This document shows, piece after piece, positions 1 through 9,351 of a stretch of 35,404 bases of DNA. The translations under genes and the position numbers were made by a program. Source of the DNA: Methanobacteriota archaeon (GTDB taxonomy: Archaea > Thermoplasmatota > E2 > JACPAO01). Where the stretch lies: NCBI GenBank assembly GCA_016180755.1, contig JACPAO010000122.1, positions 1-35,404 on the forward strand, given 5' to 3'. Position 1 is the first letter of the stretch; the number at the start of each line of letters is the position of its first letter. The notes beneath the pieces are model-generated. The model searched no databases, was not told the origin of the DNA, and was given only the letters and a program-made list of their open reading frames with translations.

Positions 1-203
1 GCTTCGCGGTTGGTCCACGTGACGGTGGCGTTCACCTGGACGACGACGGCATCGGGGTCGAACTTGCTGCCCGACATGTCGATCTTGACGTCGGCCGGCG
101 GCGTCGGCGTCGTCTGCGCTTCGAGCCCCGACGGCAGGGCAAGAAGCACGAAAAGGCCAAGCACGGCACCAACGACGCGGCTGTTCTGGAAACGCATTCG
201 CAT
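1..203 (-). CDS. Cupredoxin/plastocyanin-like secreted protein (C-terminus beyond window start)
   Basis: Reverse strand reads MRMRFQNSRVVGAVLGLFVLLALPSGLEAQTTPTPPADVKIDMSGSKFDPDAVVVQVNATVTWTNREA...: signal peptide followed by the cupredoxin-like 'VNATVTWTN' segment. Confidence 0.7.
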   Translation of the reverse strand, partial: MRMRFQNSRVVGAVLGLFVLLALPSGLEAQTTPTPPADVKIDMSGSKFDPDAVVVQVNATVTWTNRE

Positions 204-242
204 CCCGGACCTGGGCTAGGGCGCGCAGTTGCCCTTCGTTAT

Positions 243-1091
243 TTAACCATTTGGAGTTTCCGGGGCGGCCTCGTCGGCGGGACCCGCGGCCACGTCGCCC
301 TCGGGCCCGGCCTCGGGCGTTTCTTCTTCGTCGCGCCCGCCGGATTGGTACAGTTCCTTGATGATGCTGCGTAGCACGTACGCGATGCCGATGCCGATGC
401 CGCCGAGGAGGACGATCTCCATCTTGGGGAAGAGTCCGCGCTGGGCGCCGAAGATGAGCGCGCTGAACTCGCCGATGACGCCGAGGACGGCGGCGACGAC
501 GCCGCACGCGAAGAGCAGAGGCAAGAGGCTCGCGACCATGCCGGGTCGGATGCGCGCGGCCTCTTCGGTGGGGATGCCGCGGCGTATCATGCGTCGGGTG
601 AAGTCGTCGCTCAGGATGTTGTAGTGCATCACGATCACGGCGCTGAGGAGCGCGCACGACGCGATGATCTTGAACAGGCTCACCGGGTTGCTCTCCCGCG
701 CCGTGCCTCCCACCGAGAGGAAGAGCCAGTCGATGACGCTGTGGTCGTAGTTGAGGACGAAGAGGGCCGTGAGGATGCCGTTGAAAAAGAACTGGAAGGA
801 CCGCTCCGACGGGACGAGCGCGAACAGGACCCCGATGAGGTAGGTGTACCCAAAGACGAGGACGACGATCGCGGGGAGCGGCGGGAGGTACTTGAAATCC
901 ACAAGGGGCAATTCGTCCCAGAAAAAGTCCCAGTCGTACTTGAAGTAGTCAAAGAAGAAGAGCACGACGAAGAAGAGGACGGCGATGAGCGTAAGAAGGA
1001 CGAACTGGCGCGTGACGAACGCCGACGTGAGGCGGGCCTGGAGGCTCATCCCGCTCGTTCCGGCGTCGCGGTCGGGCTGGCCCGTCGTCAC
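243..1091 (-). CDS. Multi-pass membrane protein of the MoxR-DUF58 operon
   Basis: 282 aa with several hydrophobic segments; GTG start overlaps the DUF58 stop (GTGA, 1088-1091). Confidence 0.8.
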   Translation of the reverse strand: MTTGQPDRDAGTSGMSLQARLTSAFVTRQFVLLTLIAVLFFVVLFFFDYFKYDWDFFWDELPLVDFKYLPPLPAIVVLVFGYTYLIGVLFALVPSERSFQFFFNGILTALFVLNYDHSVIDWLFLSVGGTARESNPVSLFKIIASCALLSAVIVMHYNILSDDFTRRMIRRGIPTEEAARIRPGMVASLLPLLFACGVVAAVLGVIGEFSALIFGAQRGLFPKMEIVLLGGIGIGIAYVLRSIIKELYQSGGRDEEETPEAGPEGDVAAGPADEAAPETPNG

Positions 1092-2401
1092 CGGGTCCTC
1101 ACCTGCCGTAGGAGCCGCACGCTGATGTCCTCCTTCTTCGGGTCCCAGTCGATGACGGTGACGCCCATGCGCCGAAGGAGATGGTAGCGCGAACGGTTCT
1201 CCGCCTTGAGGACGAGCATGCTCCAGTTCGCGAAGTCGTCGCTTCCCGCGACGCTCGAGTAGACGAGCGGGTTGATGACGATGATCGGCCGGATCCGCCG
1301 CGACATGGCCGTGTACTTGCGAAGGACGCGCAGGCCTTCGATGGTCTGCTCGAAGTTCACCTCCGGCCTCGTGATCACGATGCTCACCGGGCGCATGGGG
1401 ATGAGTTGGTTCTTCGTCCCCTCGACCGCCTCCGAGAAGGCCCCGGGCCGCGGCGCGCCCGCCTCGAGGGCCGCGAGCTCCTGTGCCACGCGGAAGTACT
1501 GCCGTTCGCCGAGGTCAGGGTAGAGTTGGACGTCCTTGCGGGCGTTGAAGAACGTGCCGCCGATCTTGAAGCCCTTGTCGATGAAGAACTTCGCGACGCC
1601 CGTCGTCGCCTTCACGACGTACTCGAAGGTGTTCTCGATGCTGCTTCCGGCCTGCATGTAGTTCGCGGCGTCGAGGAAGAACCAGACGGCCTTCTTGCCC
1701 TCGGGCTCGAACTTGTTGACCATCGGCTTGAGGGTGCCGCGCGTCGACATGCGGGCCGTCGCCTTCCAGTTGATGTTCTTGATGGGGTCGCCGCGCTGGT
1801 ACTCGCGGATCTCCTCGAAGTCCGTCGATTGGCTTCCCACGCGGGCGAGATCCGCGTCGACGCGCTGGGACTGGGCGAACCCCCGGACCTCCTTCATGCG
1901 CCGCAGGGCCGTGGGCTTGTGGCGGACGATGAGTGTGTCCGGTTCGCTGAACGTCTCCGGCACGGCGCGCTTGAGGCGAAGGGGGTTGATGCGGGTGACC
2001 TGGGTCGCGCGCATGTCGTAGCTTCCGCGCTTCGTGCACTTGATGCGGTAGGTGAACGCGGTCTCGCTGCGGCGCCCGAGCGCCTTCCAGAGGAGGTGCA
2101 CGTTGCTCCCCTGCGTGAGCTCGAAGATCTCGGGGAGCGCGTCGTACGTCTCGACGAAGCCGATGCCGCGGCCCACCTTGACCCGGACCGTGACGTCGAC
2201 CTCTTCGCCGACGCGGGGCGTCGTGCGGCTGTAGGTTCGCTCCACCGCGATGTCCTTCGTGTCGCCGACGTTCAGCCCAAGGAGGAAGAAGCCGAGGAAG
2301 AAGACGGCGAGGACGGCGAAGTTGAGGTTCCCGAAGACGAAGCCTAGGATGAACAGGAGCGTGAAGGCCTTGAAGTAGACGTGGGCGCTTCGGCTGATCA
2401 T
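1088..2401 (-). CDS. DUF58 domain protein
   Basis: From MISRSAHVYFKAFTLLF: two N-terminal hydrophobic segments, then 'REYQRGDPIKNINWKATARMSTRGTLKPMVNKFE', typical of DUF58. The ORF-track start (2815) runs antisense inside moxR; the real ATG at 2401 overlaps the moxR stop. Confidence 0.9.
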   Translation of the reverse strand: MISRSAHVYFKAFTLLFILGFVFGNLNFAVLAVFFLGFFLLGLNVGDTKDIAVERTYSRTTPRVGEEVDVTVRVKVGRGIGFVETYDALPEIFELTQGSNVHLLWKALGRRSETAFTYRIKCTKRGSYDMRATQVTRINPLRLKRAVPETFSEPDTLIVRHKPTALRRMKEVRGFAQSQRVDADLARVGSQSTDFEEIREYQRGDPIKNINWKATARMSTRGTLKPMVNKFEPEGKKAVWFFLDAANYMQAGSSIENTFEYVVKATTGVAKFFIDKGFKIGGTFFNARKDVQLYPDLGERQYFRVAQELAALEAGAPRPGAFSEAVEGTKNQLIPMRPVSIVITRPEVNFEQTIEGLRVLRKYTAMSRRIRPIIVINPLVYSSVAGSDDFANWSMLVLKAENRSRYHLLRRMGVTVIDWDPKKEDISVRLLRQVRTR

Positions 2402-3393
2402 CGGGCTCGGGCCTGGGCCGGCGTTTCGAGGAACCGCGTCGGGACCGGGACCGACTGGAGGACCTCGCGGACGACGTCGGGGCTCGTGAGGCCATCCAGG
2501 ACGTGCTCCACCGCAAGGAGCGTCCGGTGGCTCAGGCACTCGTACACGAACGTCTTCACGTCGTCGGGGCTCACGTAGTCGCGGCCGTTCATGAGGGCCA
2601 TCGCGCGGCTCGCCTTGAGGAGCGCCAGTCCGCCGCGGGGGCTCGGCCCCACCTGGACCTTCGGGTGCGCGCGGAGGCCGCGCACGAGCTTGCTGATGTA
2701 GAGAAGGAGTTCCTTGTGGATGAACACCTTCGTCTCCGCCATCTTCTGGAGGTCGCGGAAGGAGGCGCCGCTGATGAGGGGACGGATCTCGGTCGTGGGG
2801 TCGTCCTTCTGCCACGAGATGCGGCGGTTGAGGATCTCCGCCTCGAGCTGCTCGTTCTCGGGGTAACCGGTGCTCATCTTGAGCATGAACCGGTCGAGCT
2901 GCGCCTCGGGCAGCGGGTACGTGCCTTCCTGCTCGATCGGGTTCTGGGTCGCGAGCACGAAGAAGGGCGCCTCGAGCTTGAGGGTCTCGCCTTCGATCGT
3001 CACTTGGTGCTCCTCCATGGCCTCAAGGAGCGCGCTCTGGGTCTTCGGCGGCGATCGGTTGATCTCGTCAGCAAGGAGGATGTTCGTGAAGATGGGGCCC
3101 TTGCTGAGCTTGAAGTTCGACGCCTTCTGGTCCCAGATCCTCGTCCCGAGGATGTCGCCGGGGAGGACGTCCGGGGTGAACTGGACGCGGTTGAAGTTCA
3201 CGCCGATCGAGCGCGCGAAGGCCTTCACGAGAAGGGTCTTCCCGAGGCCGGGGTAGTCCTCGAAGAGGATGTGGCCGCTCGCGAGGGCGCCTGCCACCAT
3301 CTTGCGGATCATGGTGCGCTTGCCCACGAACGTCGTGGAGATGGTCTCGACGATCTTGTCGCACAGTTTGGCTTCGCGTTCGAGCGTCGTCAT
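2398..3393 (-). CDS. MoxR-family AAA+ ATPase
   Basis: Walker A 'EDYPGLGKTLLVKAFA', Walker B 'NILLADEINRSPPKTQSALLEAMEE', 'FVLATQNPIEQEGTYPLPEAQLDRF'. Confidence 0.95.
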   Translation of the reverse strand: MTTLEREAKLCDKIVETISTTFVGKRTMIRKMVAGALASGHILFEDYPGLGKTLLVKAFARSIGVNFNRVQFTPDVLPGDILGTRIWDQKASNFKLSKGPIFTNILLADEINRSPPKTQSALLEAMEEHQVTIEGETLKLEAPFFVLATQNPIEQEGTYPLPEAQLDRFMLKMSTGYPENEQLEAEILNRRISWQKDDPTTEIRPLISGASFRDLQKMAETKVFIHKELLLYISKLVRGLRAHPKVQVGPSPRGGLALLKASRAMALMNGRDYVSPDDVKTFVYECLSHRTLLAVEHVLDGLTSPDVVREVLQSVPVPTRFLETPAQARAR

Positions 3394-4184
3394 GCGGTTT
3401 GCTCCAATTCTTGGCTGAAACGGGTGTAGCCGGTCCGGAGGATCTGGCTGCGGCGGTCACGGCCACTGCGGCGCCGCTCGCGGCTTCGGCGCGTGAACGC
3501 CATGGACCAGCCCTCGTGGAAGTCGGAGAGGTCCTCGACGATGCTCGCCCGGCGCGCCGCGTCGACCCCGAAGGCCTCGAGAGCGGACTCGATGCGCCGC
3601 GCGAGGGTCTTCGCGCCGCGGCCCTTGTCGACGAACTCGTAGTTGAGGAAGAGCGTGCGCTGGTAGTGGGGGTCGTCGATGGGGAGGACGACCTGCTTGT
3701 GCCTTCGGTGCGCGGCGGGGGGAAGCGCCTCGAGGCTCGGGGCCACGCCCACCGAGCGCCCCACGAGCCAGTAGAGGATGAGGAGGATGCCGAGGAAGAC
3801 GAAGAACTCGACAAGCGGCGCGAACGGAATGATCTTGTCGCTGATGAACGTGAAGGGCAGGTAGATGGCGACGAAGAGGAGGAGGACGCCGATGAGGCGG
3901 TTCTGGAAGGACAGCGTCGGCTTCTTCTTTTTCTCGGCGCGGCGGAACCGTTTGGGCGTCCGGAGCGCGAAGAGGAGCGTGAGGAGGTAGAACGGAAGAA
4001 GGAGGACAAGGTAAACGGCCGGTTCCGTGCCGGCCGTGAGGAAGGCGATCATGAGCATCCATGTGCCGAGGTACGCGGCGGTCGTGATGATGAAGCGCCG
4101 CAAGCGCCAATGGGGCCCCAGCTGGAGGGCGCCTTCCTCGAGCGCGGCGGCCGATGGCTGGGCGGGTGGCTCGGGCGGCGACAC
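3390..4184 (-). CDS. Membrane protein of the MoxR operon (start uncertain)
   Basis: Hydrophobic segments 'FIITTAAYLGTWMLMIAFL', 'LIGVLLLFVAIYLPF', 'FFVFLGILLILYWLVG'. GTG at 4184 is the clearest in-frame start; the frame stays open upstream into the antisense of the next gene. ATGA overlap with moxR at 3390-3393. Confidence 0.7.
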   Translation of the reverse strand: MSPPEPPAQPSAAALEEGALQLGPHWRLRRFIITTAAYLGTWMLMIAFLTAGTEPAVYLVLLLPFYLLTLLFALRTPKRFRRAEKKKKPTLSFQNRLIGVLLLFVAIYLPFTFISDKIIPFAPLVEFFVFLGILLILYWLVGRSVGVAPSLEALPPAAHRRHKQVVLPIDDPHYQRTLFLNYEFVDKGRGAKTLARRIESALEAFGVDAARRASIVEDLSDFHEGWSMAFTRRSRERRRSGRDRRSQILRTGYTRFSQELEQTA

Positions 4185-4255
4185 CGGCTGCTCGATGGGC
4201 GTCTCCGCGAAGGCGTCCTCGGGAGGCGCCGGCGCCGGCTCGTCGGGGCTCGTGC

Positions 4256-5113
4256 CTAGCCCCCCGAGGGTTTGAGGGCGCGCAAGGCGAGGACCATCTT
4301 CTCGTACGTGGGGCGTCCGACAGGGTGGTTGGAGAACTTCGCTTCCTCGAAGCTCGACACGATCTCGCGCAGCGCGATCTGCGAGACCTTGTTGTTGACG
4401 TCCAGGATGGCGTCGTGGATCTCCCACGGCGTCGCGTCCGGCCGGAGCGGCGTGATGGTGCGCGAGACCTCGTCCTTGAACTCGGCGAAGAGGTCCGCGA
4501 TCTCCTCGCGGTAGCGGACGACGCGAAGGAGCCGCGTCGTGCGTCGGACCTGCCTCTCGCCCTTCACCTTGAGGTCGACGACGATGGGGACCTCGCGGGG
4601 CTCGGGGAAGGTGCGCTCGATCCGGGCCTCCCCCTTGTAGAAGACGAGCGGGACCTCGGCGCCGCCGATCGACGCGGTGAGCCCTTGGATCTCGCGTTGC
4701 GTCATGAGCGCGCGGTCCTCGACGCGGAAGACGACGATGGCCTTCTCCGCGACGCCCCACACGTCGGGGAACTGGGGCCTCACCATGGGGAAGACGACGG
4801 TCACGGGCGCCTTCTTGTAGACGGGGGCGGGTGCGGGGAGCGGCTGCTCGACGACGACCTCAGGGCGGATGGGCCGGAGGGTTTTCTTTGCCGGGGCGCG
4901 CTCAGGGAACCGGATGCGGGGCAGGCGCAGGGCGCCCATCGCGATGAGGACGATCGCGATGATGCCGCCGCCCGCGACGATGAGCGGGAAGATGGGGATC
5001 TCGACGCCTTCGGGCGGCGCGACCTCGTCCTGCATCGGGAGGATCTGGAGGAGCGCCGCCGAGACGGGTTGCAACATCTCGGACCCCCAAACCGCCATGA
5101 ACGGAACCGACAC
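4256..5113 (-). CDS. Single-TM anchored protein of the MoxR operon, unknown function
   Basis: 285 aa; 'FPLIVAGGGIIAIVLIAMGALRLPRIRF' TM segment followed by a soluble domain. Confidence 0.75.
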   Translation of the reverse strand: MSVPFMAVWGSEMLQPVSAALLQILPMQDEVAPPEGVEIPIFPLIVAGGGIIAIVLIAMGALRLPRIRFPERAPAKKTLRPIRPEVVVEQPLPAPAPVYKKAPVTVVFPMVRPQFPDVWGVAEKAIVVFRVEDRALMTQREIQGLTASIGGAEVPLVFYKGEARIERTFPEPREVPIVVDLKVKGERQVRRTTRLLRVVRYREEIADLFAEFKDEVSRTITPLRPDATPWEIHDAILDVNNKVSQIALREIVSSFEEAKFSNHPVGRPTYEKMVLALRALKPSGG

Positions 5114-5128
5114 TCCAACGTTTCTTTT

Positions 5129-5962
5129 CTAGGCTTCGACCAGCCCGTAGACGTTGAGGGCCCAGAGCCCCGACGTCGCCTGCTGCGGGTTGGGCCGGAA
5201 CCGGAACGTGCCATCGAGGCCCTGGTCGCCGGGCTCGATCCGGCCCTCGTAGTTGGGATAGTTCCGGGGTTGGGCGTCGAAGCCGCCCGAGGGGTTTGAC
5301 GGGCTCCAAGTCGGGGCCGGCGCGCCCACGTCGTTGCTTTGGGTCCAAGTCCAGCTAAGAGCCCGGACTTCGGTCACGTTGAGGTAGAGCAAGAGCCGTG
5401 TGTAGTTTTTCGTCGTGCGGATTTCCCGGTCGCGGCAGCTGGTGGTCACGGCGACGCCCGGGCCGCTCGCCGTGCAGTTGGAGCCGGTGCTCGAGTCGCC
5501 CGCGCGCCAAAAGATCGTGCCCAGGTAGTCGTACGCGAACGCCTTCGTCTGGTTCTCGGGGTCGACGGGCGTGAACGGGTCGATGTCCTTGCAGAACTCC
5601 TCGCCCTTCTCCTTCTCGTTGCACTTCGGGTTGGTGCCGTTCTTGACCTCGTCCTTGTTGCTCACGCCGTCTCCGTCCGCGTCCGCGTCGGGGTCGCACG
5701 CGGCCCCGCAATTCGGGTCTTTCTCCTTCGCCTCGTTCCCGTAGCGGGCCCAATAGTCCTCGATCTCCTCGTCGCCCACGTCCTCGGGCTTGAGGTCCTT
5801 GGCGATCTGGCGAAAGAGCTTCGAGAGGACCGTCGACTTCGCCTCCTTCGCCGACTCCCTCGCGTCCGCCTTGACCTGCGTGAACATGGGCAGCATCAGG
5901 AGAAAGAGGATGACGAAGAGGACCCCCAGAGCGTTGAACTTGGATTGGAGGGATTGGCGCAT
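5129..5962 (-). CDS. Secreted/anchored protein with thrombospondin-type-3-like Ca-binding motif
   Basis: N-terminal TM/signal 'LGVLFVILFLLMLPMFTQV'; 'DPDADADGDGVSNKDEVKNGTNP'. Confidence 0.75.
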   Translation of the reverse strand: MRQSLQSKFNALGVLFVILFLLMLPMFTQVKADARESAKEAKSTVLSKLFRQIAKDLKPEDVGDEEIEDYWARYGNEAKEKDPNCGAACDPDADADGDGVSNKDEVKNGTNPKCNEKEKGEEFCKDIDPFTPVDPENQTKAFAYDYLGTIFWRAGDSSTGSNCTASGPGVAVTTSCRDREIRTTKNYTRLLLYLNVTEVRALSWTWTQSNDVGAPAPTWSPSNPSGGFDAQPRNYPNYEGRIEPGDQGLDGTFRFRPNPQQATSGLWALNVYGLVEA

Positions 5963-6008
5963 TGGTTGCCCGGCCCGGCGACGCTTAAGAACCTCACGCG
6001 TCGGGGCA

Positions 6009-6022
6009 GTATAAAAGGTTTC
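6009..6022 (-). promoter_or_regulatory. Putative TATA box for the operon starting at 5962
   Basis: Reverse strand 'aaaccttttatactg' about 50 nt upstream of the ATG. Confidence 0.45.
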
Positions 6023-6071
6023 TAGATGCTTGGCTTGAAACGTCCATTTTCGAAAGCCGTCGCGGCCTGCC

Positions 6072-6443
6072 TCAAATCACGCGGACGACCTCGTCAAGGT
6101 ACCAGAAGACGCCGAAGAGCGTCATGAGGGCGAAGCCGGCGCAGGTGAGGACGATCGCGGAGACGGCCAATCCCTTTCCTTGTTCGTTGAGGCGGGCGGC
6201 TCGCCGCAACGCGGTGACGGCGACGGCGAAGCAGCCCATTTCAGCCGCCATGTGGAGAAGGAGCGGGAGGATCGCCGCCGTCGAGGCCATCTCCACGGCG
6301 ACCACCATCGTGATGGGGATGGCGGGAAGAAGCAGCATGGCGACGACGAAGGCCGCGATGTTGGCGCCCCAGAAGCCCGCGCTGACGACGACGGGCGGGG
6401 GAAGCGGCCGGAGAGTGGTTGCCGTGAACGACCCGGCTTCCAT
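6072..6443 (-). CDS. Small multi-TM membrane protein
   Basis: Start taken as ATG 6443 (MEAGSFTATT...); the longer ORF start would overlap the tRNA. Four hydrophobic segments. Confidence 0.65.
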   Translation of the reverse strand: MEAGSFTATTLRPLPPPVVVSAGFWGANIAAFVVAMLLLPAIPITMVVAVEMASTAAILPLLLHMAAEMGCFAVAVTALRRAARLNEQGKGLAVSAIVLTCAGFALMTLFGVFWYLDEVVRVI

Positions 6444-6497
6444 GCAGGCGACCCAACCCGCTGCTGCGCCTTTAGCGTTATTGGCGAAGCCGCTCAA

Positions 6498-6569
6498 TGG
6501 ACGTGTCGAGATTTGAACTCGAGGCCTCCCGCATGCCAAGCGGGCGATCTACCGCTGATCTACACGCCC
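6498..6569 (-). tRNA. tRNA-Ala(GGC)
   Basis: Cloverleaf GGGCGTG...CACGTCC-A with G3:U70 (alanine identity); anticodon loop TTGGCAT; T-arm CTCGAGTTCAAATCTCGA. Confidence 0.95.
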
Positions 6570-6628
6570 AAATTGTGGTAGCCTTCGGGATTGGCCTTCG
6601 TGCATAAATGCTTCGGTCGTTCGGGGCC

Positions 6629-7663
6629 CTACAGCACGCCCGTCTCGACCGCAAGCTCCCGCGCCCGTTCCTTCGTGAGGCCCTTCTCGCCAAGCACCGT
6701 GTACCGGTCGGGCCGGATCTTGTGCGCGCCCACGAGGGCCTCGATGAGGGTCTTCTCGGGGATGTTGAGCTGCTTCGCCGTGACGGGCGCCTTCACGTGC
6801 TCGAGGGTCTCCTTGATGAGCCGCCAGTCGCCGCCGTGGAGCTTCATCATCATGATGCTCCCGACCCCGCACTGCTCCCCATGCATCGCCTTCCCCGGCG
6901 CGAGGCGGTCGAGCATGTGGCTGAACATGTGCTCGCTCCCCGAGGCCGGCCGCGAGTCGCCGGCAATCGACATGGCGACGCCGCTACTGATGAGGCTCTT
7001 CACGACCGTCCACACCGCGTCCTCCGACTCCGGCCGTATGCGGTCGCGGTCCTCGATGACGAGCTCGGCGGAATTGACGCTGAGGCTCGCCGCGAACGTC
7101 GAGAACTCCTCGCCCTTCAACTTGTGCGCAAGCTCCCAGTCCTTCACGGCGACGAGGTTCGCCATGATGTCCCCACAGCCCGAGGCGAGCATCCGATAGG
7201 GCGCCTTGAGGATGAGGGCCGTGTCGGCGACGATGGCGTCGGGCGGCTTCGCGGCCTTCGAGACGTTCCCCTGGTTCTCCTTGATCGAGGCGCGGCCCGA
7301 GGCGATCCCGTCGTGGGCCGCCGACGTGGGCATCGAGATGAAGGGACGGTCGAGCTCGTACGCGGAGAGCTTCGTGACGTCGATGACGCTGCCGCCGCCC
7401 GCGCCGATGAGGAAGTCCGCGCGGGAGCGGAAGGCCTGCTCCTTGACCTGCTCGACGGACGCCATGGACGCGCCGCTGATGATCGCGAAGTCGGCGTGGA
7501 ACCCGGCGCCGGCGAGTGCCCGCGCCGCCGAGTCGCCCGCAATCGCTTTCGTCCGTTCGTCGGACACGATGAGGGCGCGGCGGCCCCACCCGAGCCGCTC
7601 GACCAGGTCGCCTGTCTGCTCGACCACGTCGTGCCCGATGAGCACGTAACGCGGGAACGTCAT
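6629..7663 (-). CDS. egsA: sn-glycerol-1-phosphate dehydrogenase (archaeal lipid backbone)
   Basis: 'FLIGAGGGSVIDVTKLSAYELDRPFISMPTSAAHDGIASGRASI' and 'GSEHMFSHMLDRLAPGKAMHGEQCGVGSIMMMKLHGGDW'; start at ATG 7663 (MTFPRYVLIGHD). Confidence 0.93.
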   Translation of the reverse strand: MTFPRYVLIGHDVVEQTGDLVERLGWGRRALIVSDERTKAIAGDSAARALAGAGFHADFAIISGASMASVEQVKEQAFRSRADFLIGAGGGSVIDVTKLSAYELDRPFISMPTSAAHDGIASGRASIKENQGNVSKAAKPPDAIVADTALILKAPYRMLASGCGDIMANLVAVKDWELAHKLKGEEFSTFAASLSVNSAELVIEDRDRIRPESEDAVWTVVKSLISSGVAMSIAGDSRPASGSEHMFSHMLDRLAPGKAMHGEQCGVGSIMMMKLHGGDWRLIKETLEHVKAPVTAKQLNIPEKTLIEALVGAHKIRPDRYTVLGEKGLTKERARELAVETGVL

Positions 7664-7761
7664 CAGTTTGGCTTTCTCGAACCCCGGCAAGCGACCCCTC
7701 AACCGCCCCAAGTTACTTTAATAACGCCGCGCCAATTTCAGCGGCGTCAAAAGGTTTTCTG

Positions 7762-9351
7762 ATGCCGGAGGAGCCATCATCTACGAAAGCCTCCGGGCAG
7801 AGCCTCATCGATCGGCTGCCGTCCTGGAGTTTTCTCATCGGACTGGGCGCCCTGTTGGCGCTGCTTGCGCTCGTCAACATGACGGGCCCCGGGAATTTCG
7901 TCGACGAGTACATCTGGAAGCCCATCTCAACGACGGGCAACTACAACCCCTACAACACGGTCCTCCTCATGGTCGTCCTGGGCCTCGTCCTGGGATGGAT
8001 CTACCGGCTCATGGCGGAGCTCAACGAGAAGGTCGACCTCGAGCTCACGGTCGCCGTCGTCCCCTACCTCGTCTGGGGATCCGTCTACCACGTCCTTGAG
8101 GACGCGGACCTCTTCGCGCCGTTTGCCGAGTCCATCCGTGCCGCGGGCGGGGCGCCCGCCGATTTCGACGCGTCCTGCTGGGCGACGGTGCAGGGCGGGT
8201 TCCTCCAGCAGTGCTTCGGCGTGTTCTTTCAGACGCCCATCATCTACGTGATGGTCACGTTCGTCGCCGTCTTTGTCTTCTGGCTGGGCCACGTCGCGAA
8301 GCGGATCAGCGAGCGGCAAGGCCCCGGCTACGGCCTCCGGTTCGTGACGTTCATGTTCGGCGGCCTCTTCGCGCTCTACCTCGCGCTCTGGGCGAGCGAG
8401 CCGGACTTCATCCGGTTCGTCGCGAACCCGGTCGTCGCGCTTGCGGGGTGCGGCGTAGGCTGGTTCATCGTTTGGCGCGACACGTCGAAGCGCGGGACCG
8501 TGAACCCTCGTTGGGTCATGTTCGCGTTCTCGATGGTCTTCCTCATCATCGGGCTCTACTACGTGTTCGCGTGGATGACGGGCGGCCACGACGTGTGGCG
8601 CACCGAGGAAGAGGTGAGCTGGTGGGTGCTCGGCGCCCTCATCCTCGCGCCGATCCTCGTCGCGTGGAGCTCGGGCCGGAAGGGCCGCGCCTTCTCGGGT
8701 GGCCACCCGGGCGGCCCTTACTACGGCCAGCGGCTCAAGAAGCCGGACAAGGTCGTGTGGGCGCTCATGGGCCTCGTGATCGTGGAAGGGCTCGCGCTCT
8801 TTGCGTCGATCCAGGCGTTCCATTTCCTCGAGGAGCGGGCCGACTCGGGGACGTTCTTCGACGACGTCACCGGCCTTGCCGGGCTCCTCGTCATGCTCGC
8901 GATCGGGCCCGCGGCCGTCCTCCTAGGCAACAGGCTCGCGTTCTCGTGGGCCCGTCGCAGCTTCGGCGTGCACCCCGGCATGGTGTTCTTCGCGTTCCCG
9001 GTGAACCTCATCATGGTCTACGGGCAGTCCGCCGACGGCCTCATGACGAGCGTCGGCATCGACATCTTCGGCTACGAGGAGAAACACGTCCTTCCCGCGT
9101 TCCTCATCCAGTGGGTCGACGGGCTCGACATGCCGGGCGTCCTCGACGTCCTTGAGCCCTACCCGACGACGCTCGTCATGGTGCCCCTCAAGATCCTCAT
9201 CGTGCTTGCGGTCGTTTGGCTCATCGACCTTGGCCAGCACGAAGAGTCCGCGATGCGGCAGAACCTCGTCGGGCTCGTGAAGATGGCCATCATCATGGTC
9301 GGGCTGTCGCCGGGCGTCCGCGATGCCGTCCGCCTCGCGATGGCGGTCTAG
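7762..9351 (+). CDS. DUF63 family membrane protein
   Basis: 'GNYNPYNTVLLMVVLGLVLGWIYR...YLVWGSVYHVLEDADLF'; multi-pass. Stop codon TAG lies in the CTAG target of the adjacent IS. Confidence 0.85.
   Translation: MPEEPSSTKASGQSLIDRLPSWSFLIGLGALLALLALVNMTGPGNFVDEYIWKPISTTGNYNPYNTVLLMVVLGLVLGWIYRLMAELNEKVDLELTVAVVPYLVWGSVYHVLEDADLFAPFAESIRAAGGAPADFDASCWATVQGGFLQQCFGVFFQTPIIYVMVTFVAVFVFWLGHVAKRISERQGPGYGLRFVTFMFGGLFALYLALWASEPDFIRFVANPVVALAGCGVGWFIVWRDTSKRGTVNPRWVMFAFSMVFLIIGLYYVFAWMTGGHDVWRTEEEVSWWVLGALILAPILVAWSSGRKGRAFSGGHPGGPYYGQRLKKPDKVVWALMGLVIVEGLALFASIQAFHFLEERADSGTFFDDVTGLAGLLVMLAIGPAAVLLGNRLAFSWARRSFGVHPGMVFFAFPVNLIMVYGQSADGLMTSVGIDIFGYEEKHVLPAFLIQWVDGLDMPGVLDVLEPYPTTLVMVPLKILIVLAVVWLIDLGQHEESAMRQNLVGLVKMAIIMVGLSPGVRDAVRLAMAV

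Noticed and set aside
1181-2347. Long + strand ORF (388 aa) opposite DUF58; similar long ORFs opposite moxR, G1PDH, leuS and DUF63
   Set aside because: Typical high-GC antisense ORFs rich in Arg/Asp/Glu/Leu; the opposite frames contain recognised domains.
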